The notes: a model not told the origin generated them from the letters alone. Counted from the first letter of the stretch, positions 33,487-46,336 are shown. The stretch: DNA of 64,000 nucleotides from Owenia fusiformis (GCA_903813345.2 CAIIXF020000010.1:5569169-5633168); one strand, 5' to 3'. Made by a program: numbers and translations.

Positions 33487-34546
33487 CAGGGTGATCACTA
33501 AGTTCTGGGAATTTATCTGTCATTTCATTATTTTTCAACCAATTTACTTGAAATTTTCAAGGTAAATGGGGAATGTAATTTTGGGTTGGATAAAACAGTC
33601 TCATAGTCATCTGATGTCACAATGGATAATTATTGTTACTATAGCAACATGACAAATGGCGTAGCGGGTCAAGTAAAATAAAAATGAATTCAAATTTTGG
33701 TTGATCCAAAATTATGGTTAATAAATACCTATTTGGTGGACATATTTCTGTGATTTTTTATATTTATCAAATACTTCCTAACTTTAGTTTCTAAAGTAAC
33801 ATCTTTATTGTTATATAAGAGTGTACTTTGCTCAATTTTCGTATCATTCATCAGCATCTCAAAGTCACAATCATGGTAAAAATAGCGGGAGGTTATTTTC
33901 CATTATGACTATGCTCCTTCTCATTACTCAAGCTGCTCATACTACTCTTGAAGAATTAGGTTTCACACAATATATTACTGCCCCGTATTCACCAGACAAT
34001 ATTCACCAGATGAAGCACTATTAGGCTTCACTACATTTTGGGTGCTAAAGCATTACATGAGAGGTCATAAGTTTGATTCCGATAGGGGACTGATTTCAAC
34101 GTCTTGAGCAAATCTTCAAGGGATACCAAAGGGAGGACTGGAACACATCTTTATGGACTAAGTTTGTCAACAACGCATGTGCATCCAGGCTAATGGAAAC
34201 AATCATAAATGAAATGATCCTCTCAGCAATGAAGAGTACTTCTGAATAAATGACTTCAAGAGTACTGTTCTGCCTCCAGTACAAGTAGTTTGAAGCAACC
34301 ATCAAGGCAACATGAATATGTTTTGGCAGGAAATTTTCAAATTAACATCAGTTAAAATTTGCTGACCCGTGAACCACTTTTACGTTTTTTGTAATTACAA
34401 TAAAATAAATTGTAGATGTGATATGTATATAAAACATTGCCTGTCAATTCAGAACTATACAATGTACACTTGCTGAAAATTTCAACTCAAATGGTTGAAA
34501 AATCTTGAAATGGCAGACCAATTCCCAGAACTTAATGATCACCCTG
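33487..34546. mobile_element. Decayed mariner-like transposon, 1,060 bp
   Basis: TA|CAGGGTGATCACTAAGTTCT at 33485 and the inverse AGAACTTAATGATCACCCTG|TA at 34546 give TIRs of about 29 bp with TA duplications. The interior retains a transposase fragment around 33904-34021. Length fits a mariner that has lost part of its coding region. Confidence 0.8.
33904..34021 (+). pseudogene. Mariner transposase fragment
   Basis: The frame reads MTMLLLITQAAHTTLEELGF and then APYSPDN, which aligns with the mariner stretch HDNA..H.A......LE.LG......PYSPDL. The first catalytic-region Asp/Asn signature (HDNA) is degraded and the frame ends at a TAG at about 34022. No intact transposase can be read. Confidence 0.6.
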
Positions 34547-34599
34547 TATAACACAATTTTGATGTTGATATGAAACAGAAGTGCTAGCATGTAATATGG

Positions 34600-36990
34600 T
34601 GCTTTGATTAATAGACTAGTGTGCTTTGATTAGACTCTAGTGTTCCCCTATAGACCATTATGTTTAGAGATGGTGTTCCCCAGTAGAATACTGTTTTAAT
34701 AGACTATGGTTTTCCCCGAGAAACCATGGTGTTTTAATTAAGCCTACATGGTATTTTCTCTTAAATTGTTATCTTATTGAATATATGGTTGTCTCTGATG
34801 GTCTGTAGACTAAGGTATTTTTAAAGACGGTTGTATTTTTTTATTATTAATTATGGTGTTGATATACTGTGATGTTTCCTATACTCCCATTAGACAATAT
34901 TGTGTTTTATGTTAGACGATAGTATCCCCTGATAGATTATAATTGCATTAAACAAGTTCATTGTCTGGAAGTATTAATAGACTGTTTTTTAACTGTTTTC
35001 ACTTTAAATTTTAGTGATCATAGATGAAGTATGCATTTGAAATGTCTAAAATAAAAAAAAAACTGAAAACTGTCTGTGACAATGAACACTAATATGTATT
35101 GTATTCCACAAACATTGGTATACTTTCCAAATGGTATTCCCAATAGACTGTGATATTCCCAAATAGTTTATGATATTCCCAAACAGACTAATGGTGTTCC
35201 CCAATAGACTATGATAATCCCAATAGATTATGATATTCCCAAATAGTTTATGATATTCTCAAACAGACAAATGATGTTCCCAATAGTTTATGATATTCCC
35301 AAACAGACTAATGATGTTCCCCAATAGACTGTGATATTCCCCAATAGATTATGATATTCCCAAATAGTTTATGATATTCCCAAACAGACTAATGATGTTC
35401 CCCAATAGACTGTGATATTCCCCAATAGATTATGATATTCCCAAATAGTTTATGATATTCCCAAACAGACTAATGATGTTCCCCAATAGACTATGATACT
35501 CCCAATAGATTATGATATTCCCAAACAGACTAATGATGTTCCCCAATAGACTATGATATTCCCAATAGATTATGATATTCCCAAATAGTTTATGATATTC
35601 CCAAACAGACTAATGATATTCCCAATAGACTATGATACTCCCAATAGATTATGATATTCCCAAATAGTTTATGATATTCCCAAACAGACTAATGGTATTC
35701 CCCAATAGATTGTGTTATTCCCCAATAGGTTATGATATTCCCAAATAGTTTATGATATTCCCAAACAGACTAATGATGTTCCCCAATAGCCTGTGATATT
35801 CCCCAATATATTATGATATTCCCAAATAGTTTATGATATTCCCAAACAGACTAATGAATTTCCCCAATAGACTATGACACTCCCAATAGATTATGATATT
35901 CCCAAATAGTTTATGATATTCCCAAACAAACTAATGGTGTTCCCCAATAGACTGTGATATTCCCCAATAAATTATGATATTCCTAAATAGTTTATGATAT
36001 TCCCAAACAGACTAATGGTGTTCCCCAATAGACTATGATACTCCCAATAGATTATGATATTCCCAAATAGTTTATGATATTCCCAAACAGACTAATAATG
36101 TTCCCCAATAGACTATGATACTCCCAATAGATTATGATATTCCCAAATAGTTTATGATATTCCCAAACAGACTAATGGTGTTCCCCAATAGACTATGATA
36201 TTCCCAATAGATTATGATATTCCCAAATAGTTTATGATATTCCCAAACAGACTAATGATGTTCCCCAATAGACTATGATATTCTCAATAGATTATGATAT
36301 TCCCAAATAGTTTATGATATTCCCAAACAGACTAATGATGTTCCCCAATAGACTATGATACTCCCAATAGATTATGATATTCCCAAACAGACTAATGATG
36401 TTCCCCAATAGACTATGATACTCCCAATATATTATGATATTCCCAAATAGTTTATGATATTCCCAAACAGACTAATGATGTTCCCCAATAGACTATGATA
36501 CTCCCAATATATTATGATATTCCCAAATAGTTTATGATATTCCCAATAGACTATGATACTCCCAATAGATTATGATATTCCCAAATAGTTTATGATATTC
36601 CCAAACAGACTAATAATGTTCCCCAATAGACTATGATACTCCCAATAGATTATGATATTCCCAAATAGTTTATGATATTCCCAAACAGACTAATGACGTT
36701 CCCCAATAGACTATGATATTCTCCAATAGATTATGATATTCCCAAATAGTTTATGATATTCCCAAACAGACTAATAATGTTCCCCAATAGACTATGATAC
36801 TCCCAATAGATTATGATATTCCCAAATAGTTTATGATATTCCCAAACAGACTAATGGTGTTCCCCAATAGACTATGATATTCCCAATAGATTATGATATT
36901 CCCAAATAGTTTATGATATTCCCAGACTAATGGTGTTCCCCAATAGACTATGGTCTATGAAACTCCCTAATAGACTAAACATTCCTCAAT
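34600..36990. repeat. Higher-order satellite: 80-bp units of four 20-bp monomers
   Basis: From about 35105 to 36955 the sequence is built of 20-bp monomers, such as ATGATATTCCCAAATAGTTT, ATGATATTCCCAAACAGACT, and variants with GATGTTCCCCAATAG and GATACTCCCAATAG. Four different monomers in fixed order make an 80-bp unit repeated about 20 times. Several local deletions remove whole monomers (for example near 35500 and 36540). The edge at about 34600-34960 holds divergent, irregular GTTCCCC/TAGACTATGG monomers, probably the older margin of the array. Nothing here is coding. Confidence 0.9.
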
Positions 36991-38803
36991 AGACTAGACT
37001 GCTCTTTGCATGAAACAAACAAAATTGATATTGAAGTTACGAAACTGTTCAAAATATGAATGATAAAACAATTGTATTTGCTAAATGGAATCTGTATGGA
37101 GTATAATAATTGATTGGGGATTTCCTATATAATGAGTTCAGACGAGCACCCTCCAACTTCATATTTGATATTAATATGATCTGTCAGGTTGGAATTAACC
37201 CTCATGGATGTTATTAGGTATTCAGTTACTCCACTATTTGTTTCAATAATTGTTGTTCTTGGATACTTAAATTGATCTATTGATGCAACTATCCCAGCAA
37301 AGGAAACATACTTTGAATTTTCTGTTCACTTCGTTAACTTTTCTTTTTTTTAGAATGTGATGTAAAGCAGACTTAAATTTTCTTTCAACTGGGTTTAGGT
37401 TTCTTTGACAAATGTTTCCGAATGCTCTGTAAAAATAGTCTTATCTGCTTATTGGATACTATCATTTAGCAAATGATATCACTGCCTTATCGAGAGACAG
37501 ACAAAAAGATTTTTTTCACAATAAGTACTTATCCAATACCAGTTCATTATGGAAGTAATTGAAATGCTGAATAAGATCCACTTGTTAAAACGAGATATAC
37601 CCAAGAGGTATTGCTCACCTTCATTAGTGGTAGACAAAATACAATACAATAAAAGTTTCATGTCACTGAGTTAAGCTATGTATCTATCGTTTTAAATTGG
37701 TCACTGATGAACGATAGATCTAATAAACTCACAAAAGGAATACAAATTGCGGGACTCGGGGGCGGCATCTAATATATTTATCTCAGTATCCTCATCATTC
37801 TATAGTGTCTAAACAATTTGATAACTAGATAATTTATTTCATTAACTGTGAAATCTAAAGTATTTTTCTCTGGAGGAAATAGAAGAAACCTAGTTCCTAG
37901 TTATTAATTTCTCAGATGAATGAGTGATGAATAAGTTTACAATTATTTTTTAACTTCCAAGGAGGAATAATATGCATATCATCTTAAATATATATATTTT
38001 TTTAAACTGGACCAATCCCAAAATGTAATGACCATCATTTAACTTGAATTGATTCTGAACCGTATAATAAGCAGGCAAATGAATTTTCATATTTTAATTT
38101 TACTCAAATATTGTTTCACTTTTCTTAAAATGTTTTATGTTACTTACCTATATGTCAATGGTTGGGACTTTTGAAGATTCCTCTATAGCCGACAACTTGT
38201 CAAGAGTGCCAGGTCTTCAATTCACTGATATCTAAATCCCTTGTTACTTGCGAGTTTAGCCAACAGCATCTATTCAGAGAGTGAAAAGTTAGCCGATATA
38301 TTTAACTCCTTATGTTATAATAGCTGGATACGTGCAAGCTGAGGAATTCACATGGGGTGTTTGGGGATATTGTTTTTTCTATGTGATTATTTGGCAAGAA
38401 CTTTGTTGTTTATTTTGAAACCTTTTTAAAGTGTGGTCAGTCTTTCTTCTTTAAAATGTCCTATTTGCTGTCAAAATGGCTAACTATTTGCATGTTATGA
38501 TTGTAGTCTTACATCTATGCCGAAAACTTGGTACAGATCTGAACTTGACTTTAGGTTATTTTTAAAATTACTCCTGTTGACAGTGTGTTTAGAATGAAAT
38601 GATATATATGAAATTGAAAACAATGAATTACATAACAATTGTCAAAACTAATATAATCATACTGTTATTTTCATGATTTTTCAGTATCTCATTTATCATG
38701 TGTATAGGTGTTTCTATGGTATTTTAAATGTAACTTAAGAATATGCCAATATATTTGTTTATCTATTGCAGAAAAAGATTTCATGAAAATTTTTGAATAT
38801 ACT
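36991..38803. other. No gene seen; AT-rich
   Basis: No recognisable domains, exons or element boundaries in 1.8 kb. Confidence 0.4.
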
Positions 38804-39188
38804 GAGTTACAGTCAAAACAGAAATGTTTGTGACTACTTTGAATTTAGAAAATAAGCAATCAAATGACCATATTGAAACATCTTATGTAAAAATAGGAAC
38901 ATTTATATTTATCCTAACTTTTGTATATTTCAGATAGTAATGTATAATGTGCAGCAAAGCTGTGGCCTTTTGTAATTTAGGAAGTTTTAGCCATGTTAAT
39001 GGCAGAGAAGTATCAAAATATAAGAGGACACAGATATGATAGCTAAACCACAAAACAAACTAAAATAAACAAAAGTTAGGATAAATATAAATGTTTTTAT
39101 TTTTACATAAACTGTTTTAATATGGTCATTTGATTGCTTATTTTTTAAATTCAAAGTAGTCACAAACATTTCTGTTTTGACTATAACT
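38804..39188. mobile_element. 385-bp MITE with about 130-bp arms
   Basis: AGTTACAGTCAAAACAGAAA at 38805 is matched in inverse by TTTCTGTTTTGACTATAACT ending 39188. The arms stay similar through TTTGTGACTACTTTGAATTT, AAGCAATCAAATGACCATAT and TTTATATTTATCCTAACTTT. The loop is about 130 bp. No coding capacity. Confidence 0.8.
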
Positions 39189-40448
39189 GTTAAAGTTCAA
39201 GTTTATATTTTGAAATGGAATATGGTACTCACTTACACAAATACCACAATAATTAGATAGTTTACATGAGGTTATCATGTCTCTTTATGCTTCAGTCAGA
39301 TTGTACATCATCCCTCTTGTCCTTAAATCATTTATTTCAAAATCTTAAGTTGCACCAGAAATCTTCCTTCTCTATATAGCTTTACTAGGAATTTACACCA
39401 TTTTCAGGTGTATACCCACCTTTTGACAAGGCGGATCAAATTTTACAATTTTGGCCCAAATTCACATGAAAAGTACTCAAAATTGTGACATTAATCGCAT
39501 CTTACATCATTAAATTATACCTCGATTCAGGTGTAATAATTGAAACTAACAGTGCTTTTTTAATTAATGAACCCCCCATTAATATATGTCATATTAAATG
39601 CAAGGATGGTTCTTTGCAATCTTACATTATTTAATTGAGTGATTAGATTAATGAACCATTTTCTCAAAGTATTGTCACCCTAATTCATTGAAGGCAGAAA
39701 TTGTTATTGAGCCGGGGCAAAATATTGAGACATTTATTCATTCTTGTGTGTTTTTAACCATCTTACATATAACATTTAAAAACATTTAAGAAGGGATTGT
39801 GTCAGTCCAATTATCAATGGTTGAGGAAATACAAAGTTATGTAACGAGATTTGTTTTTATGTCACCACCAGAAGTGATTTGGTGGTTAATGTTTGGCATT
39901 TCATGGTTGCTTCTTGTAACAAATGGCTGGTAGTGGCATTTTGCATGTTAATGCCTTGTTTGAATATTATTAAAGTGGTCAAGTTGATGCCACCTCTCCT
40001 CACCCAAACCCCTCCCCCCAACTGATAAAATTAACCTCATTGTCAACAATTAAACACAATTCCTTACACTGTATGAAAAAAAGAAATAAGCAGATTATGT
40101 TTATGAACGTTTATTTCAAAATTGCATTAGAATGTGTCCAGAAAGTAACGGGAAAACAAAGTCCAATAGTTCATTAGCCTATCTCTCCCAAACATCCAAT
40201 AATAGGTTTTAGATTGCGTTCTTATGACACGGCATGATGAAGTCTGATGATAGATATTCATAGATATGGGATCAACAAATTGGATCAAAAGCATTTGGAT
40301 TAAGGCTTGAATCACCATGATCCATCAGTTTATTACAAATCTACTGGTTAGTAATAAAAGCCACAAAAACTATAGATGTTACAAAACGGCCATTCTGATC
40401 TATTGGAGCCCTTCTATGCTTTTGTGAGACACCTTTTCTTAAAAGTAT
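39189..40448. other. No gene seen; two repeat fragments
   Basis: At 39446-39490 a degenerate piece of the CAGGCCCGTAGCC MITE interior is visible (ACAATTTTGGCCCAAAT, then TGAAAAGTACTCAAAATTGT). At about 39858-39962 there is a short element of family D with TGTCACCACC at its start and AACAAATGGCTGG, then TTTTGCATGTTAATGCC at its end. The rest is AT-rich. Confidence 0.5.
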
Positions 40449-40582
40449 TCAGGGGTTCAAAAATTATTTCAAAATCATGCAATTTTCACCATTCTGAGAA
40501 CTTTTCAAGTGATTTTGGGCCAAAGTTTTCCACCCTGGCATTTTGAAAAGTGAGCCCCCTTGGCAAAAGCTGTCTACGGACC
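40449..40582. mobile_element. Degenerate right half of the CAGGCCCGTAGCC MITE
   Basis: CAAAATCATGCAATTTTCACC, then TTTTCAAGTGATTTTGGGCC and GAGCCCCCTTGGCAAAAGC follow the order of copy 1. The right TIR has decayed to GTCTACGGACCTG. The left TIR is missing. Confidence 0.65.
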
Positions 40583-40730
40583 TGAGACTATGTGATATAG
40601 AAACAGAAAATTCAAGAGTTTTTTCAAATTCTAAAGAGAGTAAAGGCGTGTCTACGGACCTGAGACTATGTGATATAGAAACAGAAAATTCAAGAGTTTT
40701 TTCAAATTCTAAAGAGAGTAAAGGCGTGTC
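40571..40730. repeat. 78-bp perfect tandem duplication starting in the MITE end
   Basis: The 78 bp beginning TGTCTACGGACCTGAGACTA at 40571 recur without change at 40649. The duplicated segment starts inside the degenerate MITE terminus and runs into unique flank, so it post-dates the MITE insertion. Confidence 0.9.
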
Positions 40731-40902
40731 CTGAATGAGTACAGCCCAGATGTGCTCAAACTAGCAATCATTGTGTTTATGTTATCCTATTTCATCTTTC
40801 TGGTCTTTTATGAAAATGTGATTTGTTAATGGAATAGATTTAATTTACATTATTATAAGCTCATTAGCATGTTGTTTTTATTATTACTGTATGTTATACT
40901 TT

Positions 40903-41105
40903 TGTCTGTAAAGTAGAACTTGTTAAGTGGAACACCTCTGTAAGTGAAACACCTCCATAAGTAGAACACCTCCATAAGTGGAACACTTCAGAGTCCCATA
41001 ACCAAAGGTCTTAATGTTAAATGAACCTCTGTAAGAAGAACACCTTCCAAGTAGAACACTTTATAGTGGTACTAAAGGTGTTCTACTTGCAAAGGTTTTA
41101 TTGTA
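40903..41105. mobile_element. Degenerate CAGTAAAACCTG-family MITE with internal repeats
   Basis: GTAAAGTAGAACTTGTTAAG at the left and AAAGGTTTTATTGTA at the right are decayed versions of the TIR. Several (A)GTGGAACACCTC(C)ATA units lie inside, in the same style as the GTGAACACCT units of other copies. Confidence 0.5.
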
Positions 41106-41520
41106 TTTGATTACATTTCATTGTATTAGACTCTGGTATATTCGAGTAGTATGGTAAATATATTTTCTAAAGGAGAACTCAATAAAAGCCTAATCAGATC
41201 TGCATATTGTGTTTCATTAATATGTATTCTTTTGCCTCTGGGGTGTTTGCCTCTGGGGCTCTCTGATTGTGAAATCAGTATAAAGACGATATTTGAATTG
41301 ATATTTTGCTTAAAGGAAATTTCAATGCCACAAAACCAATAAATCCCAAGAGAAATTAATTTTCATTGTGAGAATTGTTTTCAGCTAAGAAGAATAGAGA
41401 ATATGTTAATTATGTGAATAGCGCTAGTACATTATGATCAACAATTTTATGAAACATAACCTCAAAAACTTAATTCAGAACTAACAAAACATTCTAATAA
41501 TGTTGAGTATATATATTTTT

Positions 41521-41870
41521 TATCCCACCGAATGAAGTTTCTAGTGGCATAGAGAAGCTGTTTGTTCATTTCTTCATCCGTCTGTCTGTCTGATCATGTG
41601 TCTGGATGATAACCAGTTGATGGACGGATTTGGTTCAGATTTTATAGGTTTTTGCCCTATGGGCATAGAACCTTTGCTCAAAAAGTAATTTTCAATATGG
41701 TCACTCAATATATAATGGCCTCCATTTTTCGTAAAAAATGTGATTTTTGACAACACAAATAGAAAAGGATGGATTTGATTCAAATTTTATATGCCGATGC
41801 CTCAATGGAGACATAAAAGTCATGCTCAATAAAAAAAATTTCAGTTTATAAGGATATTATCTATACTATA
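41521..41870 (+). mobile_element. Pearl-like element, family B, 5' part
   Basis: The 5' end TATCCCACCGAATGAAG ... GTGGCATA forms a hairpin (seven of eight stem pairs) analogous to family A. A CCGTCTGTCTGTCTG tract follows, then core units with GATGGACGGATTTGGTTCA and TTTTATAGG. The 3' end is missing; the family B right end is seen at 25073. Confidence 0.55.
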
Positions 41871-41924
41871 GACATTTGGTCATACAAAAATGACATTCCA
41901 CATTTTTGACTTTCACCATTTACG

Positions 41925-42080
41925 ATGCATGCAGAGTCGAGTTATAAACTACCCTCTGCCTAGTATAGACTATATTACAGTTAGCAGCCCCACCCCAAAG
42001 ATTGCTGCCTGTGACAACTCGGGTAATGAGTCATTTCAATTCTACCACGCTGACCCTTTCTCAACCAGTCAGCGAAATAG
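41925..42080. repeat. Second copy of the unclassified GC-rich repeat
   Basis: In reverse complement this matches 22135-22275, sharing GCAGAGT/ACTCTGC, CTGCCTAGTA, TATTACAGTTA, GCCCC(A/G)CCCC and ACTCGGGTAAT in the same order. It ends just before the mariner-like element at 42100. Confidence 0.6.
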
Positions 42081-42099
42081 AAGGAATAAGTGCTAAATA

Positions 42100-43127
42100 C
42101 GAGGCCCGATCAGAAAGTAAGTAACCAACTGCTCTCATTTTTTTCATATTTCATTTAATCATATTGGAATTTTCACAGATGATGTAGAAAATATTAACCT
42201 ATTAAACAAGACCAAGGACAATGGGTTAGCGTCAATGCCATTGTTATGGCTGTTGCTATGGTGATGATTGTTTTGGGTAAGCGGGGCACCCTTTTGTAAG
42301 CGGCTTTGGAATATGATTTGTAGAGTTTTTTACATGGTGTATTCCTCCAAATGACCTAACATCTTTTTATGCAAGACTGAATAATTTGTTCTATGTATTA
42401 TCACAATGGTAACTACATTCAATTGTCTCATTTATAAGTCAACGACAAAAAGAAATCAAGGGTATATCTGTCATAATTATGGTCATGATTCAGGCACAGT
42501 TTCAATCCAGTCAAATTTTGTTGAAAGGAGATTTTACTGGCATGACGACAATGGTCCACCTCCACAGAGCCAACATTTCCGGAGATACAATAGATTAAGC
42601 CTTTTCCATGGCCACACAACTACCCCAGGCTCACTAATCCCCAGACTATTCCCCATGTGACTAAATTCTAAATTCTTGCAAAGATGATGTTATGGAGAGT
42701 CCATTTGGACAGCAATAAAGCTATCATTAAAGCTTTCAATGGCAGTTTGCAGTCATTGAATGGTGACATGTTTAGGACAGAGTGAAACATTGCCTCAACT
42801 GCATTGACTTTGGTGGTGATTAATTTGATAAACTGTGAGTTAAAATGTAATCTTGTACATGTATATTTGACATATTTGGAGGTATTACAACATGTAGAAA
42901 AACTCAACAAATTATCTTCAAACGCGACTTAAAACAGGGTGCCCCACCTACCCAAAACAATTGTCACCATAGCAACAGCAATAACAATGGAATTGATGCT
43001 AACCCATTGTCCTTGGTCTTGTTTAATAGGTTAATATTTTCTACATCATCTGTGAAAATTTCAATGTGATTGAATGAAATATGAAAAAATGAGAGCAGTT
43101 GGTTACTTACTTTCTGATCGGGCCTCG
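42100..43127. mobile_element. Mariner-type element with about 230-bp TIRs, 1,028 bp
   Basis: TA|CGAGGCCCGATCAGAAAGTA at 42098 is matched by TACTTTCTGATCGGGCCTCG|TA at 43127. The two arms agree closely for about 230 bp, through CCAAGGACAATGGGTTAGC and TTGTTTTGGGTA. The central roughly 550 bp has no transposase I recognise. TIR style and TA duplication fit Tc1-mariner; the long arms suggest a fold-back derivative. Confidence 0.8.
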
Positions 43128-43285
43128 TACGTTCTCAGTAACTATGCGGTGATGTCAGAGGAAATCCTTGTGCTTGAAACAATTTGGAGAACAGGATGGT
43201 TATTGATAAGTCCTATCTTGAGTCTCTCATAATGCCATATAAGGCTAATATCAGCTGCTTTTAGTCATCGATAGCCATCCATTTA

Positions 43286-43935
43286 GTATGTTTTAAGGAG
43301 TAATTTATTTCAGTGTAATTCCATATCAATAAGCAAAATGGCTGTCATATTTAGTGATCTTTATTGTTTTAAAGGAAGAATTTGTTTTAATGTAACTCCA
43401 TGTCAATAAGCAAAATGGCTGTCATATTTAATGATCTTTATTGTTTTAAAGGAAGAATTTGTTTTAATGTAACTCCATGTCAATAAGCAAAATGGCTGTC
43501 ATATTTAATGATCTTTATTGTTTTAAAGGAAGAATTTGTTTTAATGTAACTCCATGTCAATAAGCAAAATGGCTGTCATATTTAGTGATCTTTATTGTTT
43601 TAAAGGAAGAATTTGTTTTAATGTAATTCCATGTCAATAAGCAAAATGGCTGTCATATTTAGTGATCTTTATTGTTTTAAAGGAAGAATTTGTTTTAATG
43701 TAACTCCATGTCAATAAGCAAAATGGCTGTCATATTTAGTGATCTTTATTGTTTTAAAGGAAGAATTTGTTGTAACTCTATGTCGAAAAGCAAAATGGCT
43801 CTTATGTATTAGTATGACCTTTGGTATGTTTTTAAAATGAATTTGTTTCAATATAATTCTATATGGAGAAAAATGATGTGGCTCACATATTTAATGACTT
43901 TTTAACTATGTTTTAGAAGGAATTTGTTTCCTACT
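43286..43935. repeat. 77-bp tandem array, about 8 copies
   Basis: Units contain TGATCTTTATTGTTTTAAAG, GAAGAATTTGTTTTAATG and AAGCAAAATGGCTGTCATA. The central five to six are nearly identical and the outer ones (before 43360 and after 43760) are diverged, as expected for expansion from the middle. Confidence 0.9.
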
Positions 43936-44869
43936 AATATCATTTTAATTAAAACCTGGGATTTTGAGCAAACTCATTTAAGTTCTTTTTCTCTTGGCAT
44001 AGATATAGGAGATACATGTATATTATATCTCAATATAAGTCTAGATTGATCTTATTAAGTATTGGGCTTAGCTGAAATTAGTACATTATCCAAATATTGA
44101 CTCCTATCGTAAATTATTAGACTCCATTTGTAGACATCATCTAAATCAGTAAAACACATCCACATGTTAGCTCATTTACAATATTTGTCCTCTGAACAAG
44201 TTTTAGGGAGAGTCTAATGTTAAACCAGACAATAATACTGAGCTACCATGTCAATAAATTATATGCATTTACTCTTCACATCCTGTTTTGTGAAAAAGTA
44301 TGCAGACGGATCTTCACCAAATCAATTGTTCAAAGAAAGAAAGACGAAAGAAAGAAAGAAAGGAGAAAGAAAGGAAGAAAGAAAGGAAGGAGAAAGAAAG
44401 AAAGAAAGAAAGAAGGGAAGGAGAAAGAAAGAAAGAAAGAAAGGAAGGAGAAAGAAAGAAAGGAAGAAAGAAAGAAAGAAAGGAAGGAGAAAGAAAGAAA
44501 GAAAGTAAGGAGAAAGAAAGAAAGAAAGAAAAAAAGAGAAAGAAAAAAATTAAACAAAGAAAGAAAAAAGGAAGTAGATTCATCCCATGCTACCCAAACA
44601 GTTCTCAGAAATCTTCATGAATTACCAGAAAGAAGGATTTACCCAAATGAAGAATGCCATCTTCAGATTTTCTACAAATAGAAAGTTCCAATATATAATT
44701 CAGCTCATAATTTTGCTCTTTATGTCAGATATGATGATATTACAGCTAATTGATAGTTATCTTTAGCATGCACTTAAACCTGTTCAATTCAATAATAATG
44801 CAGTTGAGATGGAACATGATTTAAACAACCAATTTCTTGAAAATATATGAAGGCTATTTTTGGGCTTTA
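43936..44869. repeat. Unannotated DNA with a purine microsatellite at 44332-44575
   Basis: From about 44332 to 44575 the + strand is almost pure A/G with GAAAGAAA and GGAAGGAGA units. Every long Lys/Arg/Glu-rich (or, on the minus strand, Phe/Leu/Ser-rich) frame here is a product of that tract. The flanks, 43936-44331 and 44576-44869, show nothing recognisable. Confidence 0.85.
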
Positions 44870-45270
44870 TTTTTATCACACCATAGGTGGGATATAGTCA
44901 TCATGATGGTGGCATTTCGTTATCATGATCATGGTTGTGATCATCCCGCTTTTTTGTCATCACGATTTCAGGAAAACCCTCATCAGACTTTCTCCAAATC
45001 CGCACACATGATATAGGATATCAAGTTCAAGAGCTGATCAACGTTTGGGCGGCCATCTTGTTTTCTGGTGGCCATTTTTAAGGTTTTTATAAATCTTGTC
45101 ATCGCGATTTTAGAAAATCCGCTCATCAGATTTTCTCCATATTCGCACACATGATAGAAGATATCAAGATATTCTAGAGCTGATTAACTTTTGGGAGGCC
45201 ACTTTGTTTTCTGGTATTCATTTTGAAGGTTTTTCGATGGTCTGATCTCATTCATGTCATGTGTCTTGTT
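44870..45270 (+). mobile_element. Pearl-like element, family C
   Basis: The start ATCACACCATAGGTGGGATA resembles a 5' hairpin with a following GGATATAG word. Core units of about 145 bp then share TTGTCATCGCGATTTTAG, AAATCCGCTCATCAGATTTT and GGCCATCTTGTTTTCTGG. A TTCGATGGTCTGATCTCAT word (about 45234) may be the right end. The core is shared with copies at 51480 and 59320. Confidence 0.5.
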
Positions 45271-46336
45271 TAATACTATGCCAAATTATCAAGAAAATGG
45301 GCCTTAAACTTTCTAAATTTGGGCCCAAAATATTTATTTCAGAATTGGAATAATGCCCCCCCCCCCTTCTTGTTGGTTTTCAGAACCGCCCCTGTTTAAC
45401 TTAAATGAAATCTCTCTGGTTGTACTGTTTTCAGTTAACAGTATTGGTCTAGTAGTCCTGGTCACTCACAGTTGATGGACAGACCAGGATGGCTATCATG
45501 GGACTTGGATGAGTCATCTAAAAAACAAATAGTGCAAATAAGATAGAATCATCTCGTGGCCAAGTTTGTAAACAAGTCTTTCTTTCACAAATAATTGCTT
45601 TATGAATGCTTATCTGCATTAATCTAATAACTCGTTGAATCAGACTTTTATTAACTTTTCAAATAATCCTGTGATCAATATTTCAGATGTGTTGTTGGAA
45701 AATGGTCTTAATTATCACGAGAAGCAAGAAACTGGTTGATATATATAAGCACATGTGCCAAAGGGAGAGGACCAAAAACTGTAAAGAAACCTAGCAAGAA
45801 ACCCAAATAATGACATTTTTCAGTTTTGGAGACGTTGGTCATTTTTTTGACATAGTTATGCAATTTCATTCAAGTTTATAGGCAATTGTATCATTTCATC
45901 CAATTATAGGAACAAGATTTTAAAATTTAGTATTGGAGCACGCTGCATGTTTGCTTTTGATTGAGAAACATTTGTATTGCTTATAAATTAAGACTTTTCC
46001 ATTTTATTTATGATGATAGTACTGTTGTATTAGAACATTCTGAAAGGAGTGTTTGGCATCAATCATTGTTACTTCAAGGAGCAACATTTGAATGATAATC
46101 AAAAACACAATTTTTATCTGAATATGAAGATTTCCATATTGATGAATATGACATGTTTTTTTGTGGCCAAGTGAAGATGGGACCCAGATAAAGTCATCTG
46201 GGTTTTTAATTGCCTTCTCCTTTACATGTATGACATACATTCAATCGACACTTGAGGTCAACCTAATAAGGTGGGGGTGTGGATTATGTTCTCCAAATAA
46301 CTGCTTCGTTTCATTTCTGATATAAGTGGTAATTAT
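45271..46336. other. No gene seen
   Basis: A C-run lies at about 45355-45366 near AAATTTGGGCCCAAAAT, possibly a MITE fragment. Otherwise AT-rich DNA without recognisable features. Confidence 0.35.

Noticed and set aside
44217-44681. Lys/Arg/Glu-rich open frame of 154 codons
   Set aside because: Translation of the GAAA/GGAA purine tract; no conserved sequence outside the simple repeat.
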